This document shows, in pieces, positions 10,620 to 23,111 of a stretch of 64,000 bases of DNA (position 1 is its first letter; each line of letters begins with the position of its first letter). The translations under genes and the position numbers were made by a program. Below the pieces are notes generated by a model. It was not told the origin of the DNA. It saw only the letters and a list, made by a program, of their open reading frames with translations, and did not search any database. The stretch is from Clavelina lepadiformis (Eukaryota; Chordata; Ascidiacea; Aplousobranchia; Clavelinidae), in NCBI RefSeq assembly GCF_947623445.1, contig NC_135243.1:24436479-24500478 (forward strand). The letters are read 5' to 3'.

Positions 10620-11971
10620 TTACCGATGTGAAATGTCAAAAAGGTCCAGCACGTTGCAAGCGTTTCAAGCTTTAAAATGACATAAATTTGATTGCGGAGT
10701 AAAACCGCTTTAAAATGTTACAATTCACTTTTGATTGAGAACACATAAAGTTTTGTTCTAAATGACTTTAGACTTTGCAGCATGAAATTAAAGCCCAGTT
10801 TCCTGGAAAGTTGAACACGCTTCATTGTTTATTGAGTAAAATTGTTTAAAGTTTAAACATATTTTAGTATAGATTATGTAGTATATAGCATATGACAATA
10901 TATCATAAAGATATGCTACATGTTATGAAGTGCTATGCTTTGCAGACCAAATGCTGGCGATGACAACGATGACGGTCATCACCGTGGAGACGACATAGCA
11001 AGTGCAATGGGCAACTTGGCTTTAAACGACAGAGTTCGTGATGTTTGTTTATTTTGTAAAACCTAAATCTCCCAACAACGTTTAAATATCTTTTGAACGA
11101 GCAGTAAGCCCAGATAAATCTTATTTGCTCTGAGCACCGCCTTTATCACTGTCATTAGCTTCTATTTTGTTTGGAGGTATTCTAAAGATGGAAACTGCGT
11201 GTTTGGTAAAAGCAATTTGCGATAACTACAAGGCCACAACTGCAAATAGATCGCAAAGTTTAAAACTCACAATATGTTTGTTGGGATGAATATCCATGTT
11301 TTTACTGATTGGATTTAAATGGGAATGATTTTGTTTTATTTTAGGTTATCTTGGGACCTGGAAACCTGCTGGCAAGAACAAATTCTTCATAAAACCGACC
11401 AGGAAGTGAAACAACTCAAAACCTTTACTCATGAATCGCCATCTTTAGCTCCATCCTAGAATCGTCATCTGCATATCATAACTTTTATGTATCTTCGCAT
11501 CTATTAAGACTTCCCATACGAGTTTCTGCTTATTGGTTTATCTTACAACCGTCATTTGATATTCACATATTTTATCCATTTCCAACCAGCACTTTGAACT
11601 TATTTATAACTTAACATCAATTTATTGGATTGTAAATGTGTGACCAATAAGTTAACTAAACATTAAGTCTAAATCCAATATACTTGAGTATATAGCATAA
11701 TAAGTCGCTATTATCAATGTTTAGCATTTGTTTTGTTTGTTGTTTTACATTACAAACGTTTTACATTTGTATTAATAACCACGTAGTATTTATATTTACA
11801 ACATCTTGCACGATGTGTGTTTTATTACATTTATAAGTGATACTTGTATTTCACTTAAATATTCTTTTTAGTTTGCTTGTATTTATTTAATAGAGAAAGA
11901 TTTTGTGTACATATCATTCATCTATTGTATGCTGCAGCATTATATTGTGCACCTTGTACATGATAATCACG

Positions 11972-11977
11972 AATAAA
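11972..11977 (+). terminator. AATAAA polyadenylation signal of gene B (U1)
   Basis: A canonical AATAAA about 580 bp after the gene B stop codon. It is conserved at 26539 (U2) and 55246 (U4), so gene B probably has a long 3' UTR. Confidence 0.5.
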
Positions 11978-12490
11978 CGTAAAAACGTTTAAGAATCGCG
12001 CGAACTGAAAGGTTTATTTTGTGTGTTGCGTGAGAAAAGCAGCAGCCTGATGCAGCACGCATGTATGGTTGAGCTTATTTTTTCCAAAAGTGTTTCGTAA
12101 AAGCCGCAAAATTGCAATATGTTTGTGACGTACGTGCGGGTAATGATGACGTCAAAATGGAAAAAGAACGTACTTAATGCTGTTTGCCGGCGACAAAAAT
12201 ATCTACTTCAGTGCGTTACAAGATTATTTTGGGTTTATGTATGATCTATGCTTTATACTAGTGAAGACATTTGCTAAATTGTAGCTCATTCGGTGACTAA
12301 CTTATTTAAGCCGCCTTAGTTCGGTTGTAGCACTCCGTGTTGTTCAAACGCGTCCTTATTTGTAACATTTGTCCTTATTTTAAAGGTCTGTGTCTTAGAA
12401 AATATTTTTATGAGAAATTTCCTTATTTTTGCTTTAATTTGAGGGTAGAGGTTATTTCTTTTTTGGGCAGTTTGACCCCTTTAGTATACA

Positions 12491-12902
12491 CAGGCTTGTC
12501 CATGGGACATTTTTTTCAGTCCCATCCCATCCCATCCCATAGCAATTCATGCCTGTCCCATCCCATCCCATCCCATGCCATCCCATCAAAATACAATTCA
12601 ATAAATGTTATTAAATTTATGGAAATTTAAGTCTAATGTCTATTAGAATTGACTACATGTACAAAGAGAGATACAAAACAACAAAATTTATTGACTTTGT
12701 TAACTTTAAAGTTCAGAAAAGTTGTCTATCTATGACAATTTATTATCATTGGTACTCATATTCCGAGTCACTGTGATCATTTAGCAAATTTTCAATGCCA
12801 TGGGAATTGCAATTCGTGCTGTCCCATCCCATCCCATCCAATCCATTTCAGGACATTTCCCATGGGATTCCCGTGGGAATCCCATTCCCATGGACAAGCC
12901 TG
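12491..12902. mobile_element. hAT-type MITE with CCCAT-rich ends (U1), 412 bp
   Basis: The inverted termini are CAGGCTTGTCCATGGGA on the left and TCCCATGGACAAGCCTG on the right. The element is flanked by a perfect 8-bp target duplication, agtataca, at 12483-12490 and 12903-12910. The 8-bp duplication and CAG...CTG ends fit the hAT superfamily. There is no transposase ORF, so it is non-autonomous. Subterminal sequence is (CCCAT)n on both sides. U2 and U4 carry it at the same site; U3 does not. Confidence 0.88.
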
Positions 12903-12910
12903 AGTATACA

Positions 12911-14538
12911 GTTTTAAGCGAAAGAGATACCAAAATTAAGAACACGCAAATAGCGTCTCGTCTTCTCTTGTTGTGCAATTAAGGTATTATTCTTGTTTCG
13001 TTTCCTAGTCGTCCTCATTCTTAAGTCCAGACCGATGGCAACCCTGGCTATGTGCCCAGAAACCCAAGCGATGAATGAACAGACACAATGACCCATTTAC
13101 TTAAAGAAAGTGACAAATTCACCTTATGAAGGTCACGCAGCACAAAATTGAACGTAGGCGGTTAGGTTAGGAGAGAAGGCCATGCCAAAAGTTGATTTTA
13201 ACTCTTTAACATTTCGATGTGAGTTAGAATAGAATGTAGACATGACACCTAATTTAAATTTCACAGTTTCTTTCACGGTCTTTACATGAATTGGGCATTC
13301 CCCTAATTTAAGAAACGGAGGTACCAGTTATTTTTGAAATGTGGGATACGTACGGTTTTATCTCAAATTTAGAATTAATGTCGAAACGGCGGTAAGAGGT
13401 AACGGAATGTAATCAAAGTTTCTAACACTTGACCTGATCTGACCTCACCGTAAATTTTCAAGAGCCACGTTTCCAGTTTACGTTTATATTTATAACATAA
13501 ATTAATATGTTTATTGGTTTGTAAAGTATAAGGCAATACTGTAGTTGGTTAGTTTTCAAATTATCATTGTTACTGTTGCGTAACTATAACGATTACAGTT
13601 TCATTGTTACCGTTATTGTCACGCACTAAATGCAAGAAATCCATTGACTTACTTTTAATAACACTGCTTGAAAGACGACAAGACAAGTGCATGAAAAGAT
13701 AAACACGAAACCTAGGGTTTAATTTCGAGCTCTTCACTGAAACTACCCAGGCAAGATTTTTCTTAGGTGCAAGATTCGCCATCGACGACTCGCGGTCGCG
13801 CATCCTGTTGCTTTGTACTGAAACCGGTATTGTGAAATAAACAAAGGCATTATCTCCAGTGCAAACAATGCGACGGTCAACAACAGCGACAACGACTGAC
13901 TTGTGAGACAAAAACTTCTCAGTTCCCAAGCTGGGCTAGTGTGAGGTCACGTGACGCACCGTAAGTGCGAGATTGTTAACCAGTAGCGGTCAGCGGGGAA
14001 TAAAATTATCCGTTACAAATTACAAACACTGATATACCACGTAACCTCAAACATTTGTCCGTTGTTTCGACACAAATGCAACAAAAGGGGCGAGATGCAC
14101 AGAAAAAAGTTCGTGATTAAAAGTCATTGGTTATTTATTATTAGAAAAAATACAATCCCAGGGTAGAAAATGCCAGTTTACCCGCCATCTTAGGCGTCTA
14201 TGGTTGTCGATTTGGGCTAAGTTCAGATTATTACGTCAGAACATCTTCGTCAAACTACAAAAATCAGCATCGAATGAACAGTTTTTTTTCCGGTGAAATA
14301 GTGACAGCCTTAGATGGACATGACATGCAGCATACGACGGGCTACATATGCGTAGGTCTGCGAAGCTATTTTGTTTTTAGAAAATCGAAAATCGTGGTTT
14401 GCTTTGTTTCTATTGGGAAAGATTTTATGCTTAATTTTGACTGCTGAATGTTCTCACCACTGTATTATTATCACAGAACCTTTCTATACACAGCATCTTG
14501 CGTAGAATAACGTTTGTATAAAGATCTGCAGCCAGAGA
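12911..14538. other. Intergenic region upstream of U2 ADAM
   Basis: About 1.6 kb of sequence conserved between units. It includes an antisense open frame at 13570-13929 that recurs in U2-U4 with a variable start. There is no splice or homology support for a gene. The last 340 bp are the repeated ADAM 5' flank and probably contain its promoter. Confidence 0.45.
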
Positions 14539-17500
14539 ATGACTGAATCATTTCAGCTCGTTTGTTTTAGTTTTATCGCTTGTATTTTTCTACGATTCTC
14601 AGTACCGGTTGTCGGAGATCAGGAGTTTAATACCGAAGACATTTTCAGTAAGTGTGAAAATAGAGACTAGATATAGACAAGTTACGACGAGCTCCGAGAC
14701 TCTGCGTCTTCGAGCAGCTACAATCAAGCAATAATTAATCGAAAGTTTTATGTCTTCTTTTTATGTTTTATATTTAGGATAAGTTTTATGTCATCTTTAA
14801 TTTCTAGACGAACGGAATTTGGGTTCTTTGCCAAATTTTGAGATGGTTGAAATCGAACAAAAGACAAACGACAAATGGTCAAGCGATTTGAAAACTCAGG
14901 TAATTTTATGTTTGTTACGGTTCCCGTGAACATTTCTATTACTAGCAGGGCTGTTACTATGATGGTAGTAGCCGAGCGATTGGATTTATTTACATTATTC
15001 GGTAAAGTAAAGGGTTTACCTCGTAATGATGCTAACTGGGTTTGATACCGTGCAGTGCTACAGTTGCACTGTAATTAAGAATTATCATATTATGCCATAC
15101 TTTAACATGATCACGAGAATTGTTTAAATGTCGATGTTTATAGGCCTTACCTATTTGCAGTAAATACCTGCAGAACATCAAAATGAAAAAAAAAAAAAAA
15201 CTTAAAAAAAAGGAAAATAACCAATAAAATTTAGTTCGCCTTCCTACCATACTCTGCAGTTTGGACCCAGATTAGAAAGTTTGCTGTTTTGGTTTGGTTT
15301 GTTTTCGGTGAAAAACTTCCAGTGGAACAACATTAAACAGCAGCCATTATTTATACTCGCAATTAATTTTATTTTCCTGTGCACTGGGCAAACTTTTCCA
15401 GTCTGGTTCAGGACTAGAGCGACTTTGTGACTGCTACATTGTAAAGTAGTAAAGACTGATAATTCAGCATTTTCTCCTACTCTGTGTCATTGCTTGTAAA
15501 AGCACAGTTTGTAAAAGATCTTTTATATTTCTTTATCCAACTTGTTAGACCCAGCCAGGCCTACACAAACACCAAGTCACATTTCACGCTTCGGAAAAGT
15601 ATTTGTTCAAAGATCTTCAGCTAAATGTTGATGTGGTGGATAAGCATTTTTGCGTGACAGATCCAAATTCAGGGCAAGTTTTGTTTCCGAAGCCAGAGGT
15701 ATTTTAGAAATCACCAATCTTTTAATAATAATGAATTTAGATATAACCTATTTTAAAACATTTTTAGTGTACGTTTAAACTATTTTAGAATGATATTATC
15801 ATTATTGTCTTAAAATCCAAGAAAACTGAGCTAGTTTAGCCAGAATAGAGCCTGCGGAAGATGAACTGCCGATTGTTAATTAATTTCAACACAGACGTTT
15901 ACCGACACTTTTTTTAAATTGTTTTATCAACTGAAGTTAATTTTGTTTAATTGTGATGTGACAATGACAGGTAATAATGATATGTTTTAAATGTAGGATT
16001 TAAATTTCCGCCAATATACCGGTTATGCCATTCATGGAAACAATGATGTCGGCAAAGCAATCGTTCGTACTGAACCTTTTAGGTATGGAATTCATCATCA
16101 TTTGAGTGTATTGCTTGTCGCATTAAACTGCTCATCAAGTTTACTCATATAAAGAATTTCACAGAGAGGTTTCTTGAAAACCGCTAATACTATTTTTTCT
16201 ATTGGGTTAAAATTTTAATTTGTGGAATTAATAATGGTTTCATGATGTCTATGTACACAGAGCTGACATATTCATGGATGGTGATATTGCCGTGATCCGG
16301 CCGGTTCTTTACGACAATGGAACTCTTGCACACGTCCTCTTCAAACTTTCAGCTTTGAAGATTCCAGAAGGTGTCTGTGGAACCGACTTGTTAACCAACA
16401 TCATTGGAAATGAAAAGTTGAATTTTGGGATCAACACAGGTGTGAAATGTTTCCATTATTTCATTCAAACGTACATACTGTAATCACACATATGATGTCT
16501 CTTGTGATAGATTTTACGTAGCAGAATAACGTTTTTGTTTATCAGATTTTGATGGAACGGAGAGTGTTGGAAGAAATAAACGAGATGTTTCAACACAAAT
16601 CCGATACATTCATTTGCAATTTGTGTTTACCCAAAACTTTGTAAGTTTTCACACATTTTTGTCAAAGTCTTATTACAATCAATGTATTAGCGAACGCAGT
16701 GTTTGGGTTTGCAATTTAAGTGGGCACATTCGATCGTGTTTGAAACCCGTATTATGATTATAAACTTGTTACAATTTTTCGATCCCTACCCGGTCTCAAA
16801 ATTCAGTTCCTCAGCTGACAAATGTGATGAGGGTTTTGATTTTTATGCGGAGTTGGTGATGGTAAGGTACTTACCGACCCAAATCAGCAAAGTTTGTACC
16901 ATCAGCGTATGATGATATTTTTATAGAAGCAATTTTTTCCCTTTTAACTTAAATCATTTTTAACATGAACAGTTGTATTCATTATTTTTTACTGAAACTG
17001 CAAACTAACCGAAAGCAAACTCTAAAATTGTTTGGTATTTTTTCGTATGTTACAGAATTTCCTTCCAGATGCAACTGTTTTGAACACGGTCTTTTATTTT
17101 GCAAACTACATGGACACCTTATTTCAACCATTGGGCATTCGTACGGTTGTCAGCAACGTTGAGAACTGGAGGTCGAGAGATCAAGTCTTTGTCAACGAAG
17201 AGGATCTATATCAGGTCTGTGCTATCATATTCCACCAACTTGCTTTTAGCAAAGTTGTTCATAGGAACGGGATATAGTTGTTCATTGTTGTCTGTCCTGT
17301 TGTCTGTCTGTCTTGTTGTTCTGTCTTGTTCATAGTTGTTCATTGTCCGTCTGTCCTTGGATTTGTCTCAGGGTGCCGGATAGCGAGATCGTTTATTTCA
17401 TGGGCACTGGAAAATATTTTGAATGTTTTTTAAAATAGAAGTAATTTAACAATTAATTTTTCTCTACTTAACTGTAATTTGATTTAGTCTTTATGTCAAA

Positions 17501-20500
17501 TGTCTCTGTCTGCTTCACTACACTGCATTTTTGTCACTGTAGTTTGCTACAGTTCAGTAATCTCATTTTCCATAATAGTTTTAAGGGAATCAAGACTTAA
17601 AAGAGAAATAAATCTTTTGCAGACGTTTGTGGACATGACACGCTACAGATCGATTCGTGTCGCTGTTGACCCTCCCACGTCGCCTTGGGTACAATCCGAC
17701 CACACCATTTACCTCCGTCAGGGGGGGTTGGGTCGTTTTCGGGAAGAAAACGTCACCAACGTTCTTGGGATTGCCCACATTGCTGCAATGTGTCAACCAG
17801 AGTCTATCACCTATTCCTCAGTGAATCTCATCTTATCCCGTGAGCTTTGCTCTCATATCATGAACTTCGTTTGTTACGTTTAATTAGTTGGCGACGTCAT
17901 TGTGGAAAATATACTTTATCAAACTTTTATTTTTGAAATTCATACTTCAAAAGTTTCACATTTTTTGAACTTGCAGATTTATACATTGAACAAAAGCCTC
18001 GCTTTCACCCCTCAAGTTTTAACCCATGAGGTTGGCCACAGTCTCGGCCTACGTCACGATGATAATGACCCCAATCAACCTCAACCTGGTCCATGTTTAT
18101 GTGAAGAAAGTGACAGAGACTGCATCATGTCTGCAAGGCTTCGGTGAGTCTTAACGTTTAGTTAAGCGCAAGCTTTGAAATAGAAACTGAATCGGCAAAC
18201 GCTGTGAGCATCGAGAATAATTTGCATTATTTTTTTATTCACTAAAATGAGTGGAGAGTTTATTGGAATTCTATTTCATCTTCAGGAGCGATCGTCCGTT
18301 TCCTACAGAGTGGTCCAATTGCAGCATCAAGCAACTTAAAGTTGAACTTGAACTATCCACCGGGCAGTGCCTCCTCGATAAGCCGGAGATCGCGTCGTTG
18401 ATCCCTCGCTCGTCGTGTGGGAATAAGATTGTGGAGGTGGGAGAGGAATGTGACTGCGGTACGGTGCTGGAATGTACAAGGTACGTCTTTAATGTTTTTT
18501 CTAGTTTCTCGTTTATGGACTGAACTGTTATTTTTTTCTTACAATTCAGTTTTATATAGAGGTTAAGTTACAAAGCTTTTAATAAAATCATACAAATGCA
18601 AAGATTGAAATTAGTTGCTTCTCGTTGTATTTTTTCGAGTCGATGAATATGTTTGATGATAATTAATTAATACAAGACCAACATTTTAGCAAAACAAAGA
18701 GTTTAAAACATTAAATTTTTTGTTTTCTTGTGGAAACACTTAGTCGATGTTGCAACCCGGCAACTTGTTTGCTTTGGGATTTCGCGGAGTGCGATTCGGA
18801 GGCGTGCTGTCTCTCGCATAAGTGCAAGATTGCTCCACCCGGTACTCAATGCAGGGAATCTCGTGGTGATTGCGATCTGCCGGAATACTGCGATGGACAG
18901 AACAAATCTGTGAGTTGAAAAGCTGCCACAAAATTAAAATTGCCTGGAATCTACTTTACTTTAATAACTCTAATTTTGTAGTTTTTAAAACATATGTTAA
19001 ATAGAAATCGTTTTGCTTAAATTTCATTTTCTAAGTTAGAAATTATTGGATGTAAATTCTTAAACAAACTATTTAAGCTTTGAAATTTAATAATTTAGGT
19101 CTTTGCTTAAATTGAGAAAGGAAGTAGCAAGAAATATGAAAGTGACCAACAACTTTTACATTTTTTCAGTGCCCACCGAACCGCTTGGTAGAAGATGGTG
19201 GACTTTGCAATAACGGGAATAATCGGTGCAGTGGCGGGATCTGTATTAGCCGTGATCGAATGTGCCAGTTATCGTATGGTCCAGGTTGATGAAAAAATTT
19301 CAATCATTTGTTTTTTATTTAAAACATTTCTAACTGCAATATCGAGTTAAAGCTTCAATGATGTCTTCAAGCTGTTCAGTTGTTCTCAATATACTGAGAA
19401 TTGAATAATACTAACAACAAAATCTTGTTCAAGATTCAAGCTACGCTCATTACTGCGATGTTTTCAACACACTGGGAATTGCTTCTGGCAACTGTGGGGT
19501 CAATTTTACTTCAACAACCTCACCATATATTGCTTGTACATTGAGGTGAGATTTTATAACATTCTGGTCTGTTTTTTGTTGTTGGATGATGACAAAGTGT
19601 TGTAAGGATCAAATGGTTCCATTAATTTATTGTGTGCATGCAAATATATCACATGTATGCTCAGAGTTTTAGGACTTGGTTGGAAATCAGTATATTAAGT
19701 TTTTATTTATGTCAATTGTACGTTTCTTTTTGCTGCAGCAATATTGAATGTGGTAAATTCTACTGCGTCAACCCTTCGTTCATACGAAGTCCCATTGATC
19801 GTGATTTGTTTTACCTAACTCCTGCAACAAACGAAATTTGTGTGGTCCAAGTGCGTGGCCCAGATATAGGATTTCTCGACACAACTTACATCAGCGAATG
19901 GATGGGTTGTGCTGATAATTCAAAGGTAACTTTCTGCTTGTGACTATTTTAGATGTCAATCTTTTTACAGCTTCACACAATCGGATGTTTTATGACATGT
20001 TCGATATCGGATGTAACTTGCTACATTTCGAGAATCATATCATACTGACAAAAATGTGTCATATCACAACGCTGATAATCATGAGTTGGAGTGCTTTCAA
20101 ATCGAAGTTGTTGAACACCAATCCAAAACAACATGTGATAACTTGCATGGTCGCTTACAAAGCAGACAACTTTATGACGCAATACTGCTCATTGGCCACA
20201 TACTTTGTGGATGATGTAATGAATTTGTAGTTTGTGACCAGTTTAATGTTTGAAAACTTGCCTGACTTTCCAGATGTGCCATTTGACAGATTCTGTTGTT
20301 TCACTTCACATCATGTTACCCCATGTCGCTTATTTAAAAAAGATAAACATGCTACAACTGTACCGAGCAATCACTTGTACTGTAGGGCTCCATGACAAAA
20401 ATAGATTAAAGGCACCGGTACATAAAATTGGAAGCAGAATATTACTTGGTTGTATTTATATTTTGCCAGGTGTGCAGGAATGCTGCTTGTGTTGATTTCA

Positions 20501-20960
20501 CGTCAACTTGCCCAAACAACTGCAGAGGAAATGGGGTAAGTTGCAGCTGATTAACTTTGTACTTGTATTACCACAAGTGACGTCACTTTGCTGAAAATAA
20601 ACATCACCTGCTAGTAAATTCCTATCATTGGTGTCGTATTCCGTGGTGGCACAGTAACACAAGAATTATAGTTAACACAATAATTTACAATATATTATTG
20701 AAAATTGAAAATTTTATTTGTACAGTAACGATAAATTAATAATAATTCAGTCGTTAGTTGATCATTTACAGGTTTAAGGTTATGGGCAATGTGGTTGCTG
20801 CACAGACTTGAAACATTAAGTCGTACGTTAACCTTTTAACACTAATCTTTCATAGATCTGCAACGACAACGGAAACTGTCACTGCTCTGATGGCTTTGCT
20901 CCTCCAGACTGCTCCGCTCCTGGTGGTGGGGGAAGCGTTGATAGCGGGCCACTTTCCTGA
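14539..20960 (+). CDS. U2 ADAM-family metalloprotease-disintegrin with RGD loop, 726 aa
   Basis: Exons: 14539-14647, 14808-14899, 15549-15698, 15997-16082, 16261-16439, 16546-16640, 17056-17214, 17623-17820, 17977-18143, 18286-18480, 18744-18909, 19170-19284, 19434-19545, 19739-19925, 20470-20535, 20856-20960; open throughout (2,181 nt). The domain order matches U1: signal peptide, prodomain, RNKR furin-like site, [12 protein letters not shown] catalytic site, disintegrin, cysteine-rich, EGF-like, stop after VDSGPLS. The disintegrin loop reads [14 protein letters not shown], with an RGD at 18862-18870 where the other units have CGD. RGD at this position is the integrin-binding motif of human ADAM15 and of many snake disintegrins. 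The acceptor of exon 13 is weakened (gttcaag instead of taacgcag) but keeps its AG. With no transmembrane segment, a secreted protein is predicted. Confidence 0.92.
18862..18870 (+). other. RGD codons in the U2 disintegrin loop
   Basis: CGT GGT GAT encodes Arg-Gly-Asp within [15 protein letters not shown]1, U3, U4 and U5 have TGT GGT GAT (Cys-Gly-Asp), so one T/C difference separates the two forms. The surrounding loop framework (CR...CDLPEYC) is the conserved ADAM disintegrin loop, so the motif is in the integrin-contact position. Confidence 0.95.
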
Positions 20961-21000
20961 ATGATATAAGTGAGATGCCTATTAAATGGTCACCTATGTG

Positions 21001-21780
21001 CAGAGGTGGAAAGTCGGTACGTTAAAAGTATCGGTAGAGGTACTTGGCAAAAAATGTACCGACCGTCGCGGTATTCGCTACTGTTTCAAAGAAGTAGCTC
21101 GGTACTTTGCCGGTTCCCGGTACATTTTGTAAGCGGTTCCTGTTGCAAGTGCAATCTTTGCGTAATTATAGGGTCTAGTTCAGGGGTTCTTAACGTGTGG
21201 GTAATTACCCACTAGTGGGGAATTTGAGGATTTCAAGTGGGTAACGAAACACAATGTTAAATCTGGAATCAGATTTGCGTTGTGCAATCTCAAAAATAGA
21301 GCCTGACATTGACTCGATCGTCGATGAAAAGCAAGAACAAAAATCGCATTGACGTTGTTTGAAACTACGTAAACGTTCTTTAATGTTATTCTTCTCATTG
21401 AAATTGTTCTTTTTGTTAAATAGCATTGTGCTTTGGGATATGTCACACAGGTCACTAGGATTCATTTTGATTTTTCAGTCAGTTTTAAAAGTATGTGGGG
21501 AATATAGGTTTATTAAGTAGCGGAAGTGGGTAATGAAAAGAAAAAGGTTAAGAACCCCTGGTCTAGTTACAGGCTACTTCAGGTGAAAACATAAGTGATT
21601 TCACTCCTTGCGACTTTATTAGACGTTTGTAGATTACAACAAGAACAAAAAGCGTTAAAATTGGCCAATTTTAGATTAAATAATTTAAGGTTTAATTGAA
21701 ATGAAGTTTTTAAAAACATATTTCTCAAAACCTTGAAGTAATCATTTTAAAAGTGCTGATTACCGAAATTGAAACTTTGT
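21001..21780. mobile_element. Degenerate hAT-like GGTACC-rich element, interrupted by a MITE (U2)
   Basis: The same element as at 6615 in U1, beginning CAGAGGTGG and rich in cggtac motifs. It is split by the younger MITE at 21181-21560. The right end is not defined. It lies 40 bp after the ADAM stop codon. Confidence 0.45.
21181..21560. mobile_element. hAT-type MITE, 380 bp, private to U2
   Basis: Starts CAGGGGTTCTTAAC and ends GTTAAGAACCCCTG, near-perfect inverted termini. It is flanked by a perfect 8-bp target duplication, gtctagtt, at 21173-21180 and 21561-21568. U1, U3 and U4 show the uninterrupted site (gggtccaattaaagg). There is no transposase ORF. The termini resemble those of non-autonomous hAT elements of the Charlie type. 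It inserted into U2 after the units separated, inside the older GGTACC-rich element. Confidence 0.93.
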
Positions 21781-21787
21781 GGCTTAT

Positions 21788-21853
21788 TGATACGATATCT
21801 CGCAAAATTTGGTTCTTTATGGACCTGACGTACTTTACAACCCTCTTGTTGAT
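21788..21853 (+). pseudogene. Relic of ZP exon 18 (U2)
   Basis: Matches U3 exon 18 (37315-37408) from the YDISQ region to the donor, with substitutions and a lost 5' half. It is unspliceable as it stands because the acceptor side is missing. Confidence 0.7.
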
Positions 21854-22400
21854 GTAACTTTTAATTTGCTCGCGTGATTTCCTGGTGTTTTAGTGCTTTA
21901 AGCTCGTCCAGAATTGTAATTTTAGAGTTTTCCAAGGCATTTGATCAACTATTTTATATTTTAAATCAATGTATAATGATACAATCGCGTTATATTTTAT
22001 GAAAATTACGAAAATATTTGCTATCCACCGACTCTAGAATAATGCGTAAAATTTTTTTACTTGTCTCCGCCCAAACACCCAACCTCAACCCACTGTGTGT
22101 CGTCATTTATTGTTTATTGTTTATAAATGTATGTTAGATTAAGTATGTTGACGTTTAGTTGCTAACGACCGGTTAACGGTTACTGACAATGGGTTCGTGC
22201 AGTTTAGTTATTCAGATTTAACTAAATGTTAACTTCTCACTTTTACTGTTTGTTTTGTGCTGGGGAGGAATTTATTGTTTATTATCTTCTTCATCTTGCC
22301 TTGTTAGATGATATTCATATTTTTTGTCTCACTGGTGTATCAAGAATTCAAAGTATGTTACGTCATAATGATCATTGTTAAATAACATTACACTTTGCAG

Positions 22401-22832
22401 TTTGATCATCATCAGTGCAACAGATACCGCGACATTTTCAGTTGACCTTCTGCTTTTCGAGACGTCAATTTTGCTATTCCGATCATAGCGAACGACAATG
22501 ACGTCACAGTGAACACGCGAGTGTACGCGATATTTCGTCTCAACAACGCATATGAAGGTTTCTCTTCTCCATCTTTGAGTTTTGTCCCAACTTCTTCACA
22601 CGAGCGTTTGAAGACGAAGTCACTCAACGTTCTTTGGCAGCGCACTTTGGCAGCGACTGGTTTCGTCAATCTAGATATTTCTCTGATCTTTATCCTCAAT
22701 CCTGCAACAGCAATAAACGTCGTCGCCATGACGTCATGCAAATGGAAAAAAGCGCATTGGAAAGTGTCGTCATCATTTATGGACATTTTCGGCTCATCGG
22801 AAGATAACTTTTTTATAGAACTGTCAAGCTAA
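22401..22832 (+). pseudogene. ZP-domain relic: exon 21 fused to terminal exon (U2)
   Basis: Has the same deletion scar as U1 and U4, between exon 21 and the terminal exon. A missing base in the poly-T near 22455 shifts the frame, and a short duplication near 22641 (ctttggcagcg repeated) brings it back for the last part. The upstream exon 19 acceptor has changed from ccag to ccaa. Decay is further along here than in U1 or U4. Confidence 0.75.
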
Positions 22833-23105
22833 TCGAAAGTGACGTCATATTATTTCCAGAAAATAAACCACGTAGTTTATATGATTTCTATATGAAGGAC
22901 ATGTAGGTGAGAGAAAAGCTGGTTGAATCCCTCCAACGGAAGCGGCATTTTGTGACGTCATACTTGATTGATTGTTGTAGTATCGTACTAGGTCAACCGC
23001 CGTGTTTTTTAGTTGTACGATTGCACGCTAACACTTTTCGAAACTATACAGCATTTTGTAAATTTTATTTACCTTGATATTTTCAGTTCACGGAGAAACC
23101 GATTC

Positions 23106-23111
23106 AATAAA
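23106..23111 (+). terminator. AATAAA polyadenylation signal (U2, distal)
   Basis: Same position relative to the ZP relic as 8149 in U1. It is a candidate poly(A) site for the U2 ADAM transcript. Confidence 0.35.

Larger units (their letters stand above)
9657..11392 (+). pseudogene. U1 gene B, disrupted copy of unknown family
   Basis: Homologue of the 218-aa gene B of U2 and U4. Recognisable exons are about 9657-10425, 10946-11033 and 11345-11392. The N-terminus (MAQVREIDASDFTG) is intact, but exon 1 has two tandem expansions. A 160-bp insert (9831-9990) is bounded by a direct repeat of 24 bp and rich in aatcacaat units. A 44-bp unit is present three times (10151-10263). Neither adds a multiple of three; the frame stops at 9869. 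Exon 1 also ends in agcat before the donor instead of agcag. Exons 2 and 3 are intact. The function of the family is unknown. Confidence 0.75.
1..14195 (+). repeat. Tandem unit U1 (ADAM + ZP relic + broken gene B)
   Basis: First of five homologous direct repeats. The window opens inside the unit, at a landmark (gtccatggttgtc) that recurs at 28755, 43979 and 57462, and in variant form at 14196. The unit holds an intact 16-exon ADAM gene, scarred ZP exons, a disrupted gene B, and a hAT-type MITE at 12491-12902. Its ADAM region is closest to U4: both share a TA-rich tract in intron 4 (near 1880 and 45866) that the other units lack. Confidence 0.9.

Noticed and set aside
12337..12630. 97-codon frame rich in SHPIPSH
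   Set aside because: It runs across the target duplication into the CCCAT repeat of the MITE; the periodic peptide is repeat-derived.
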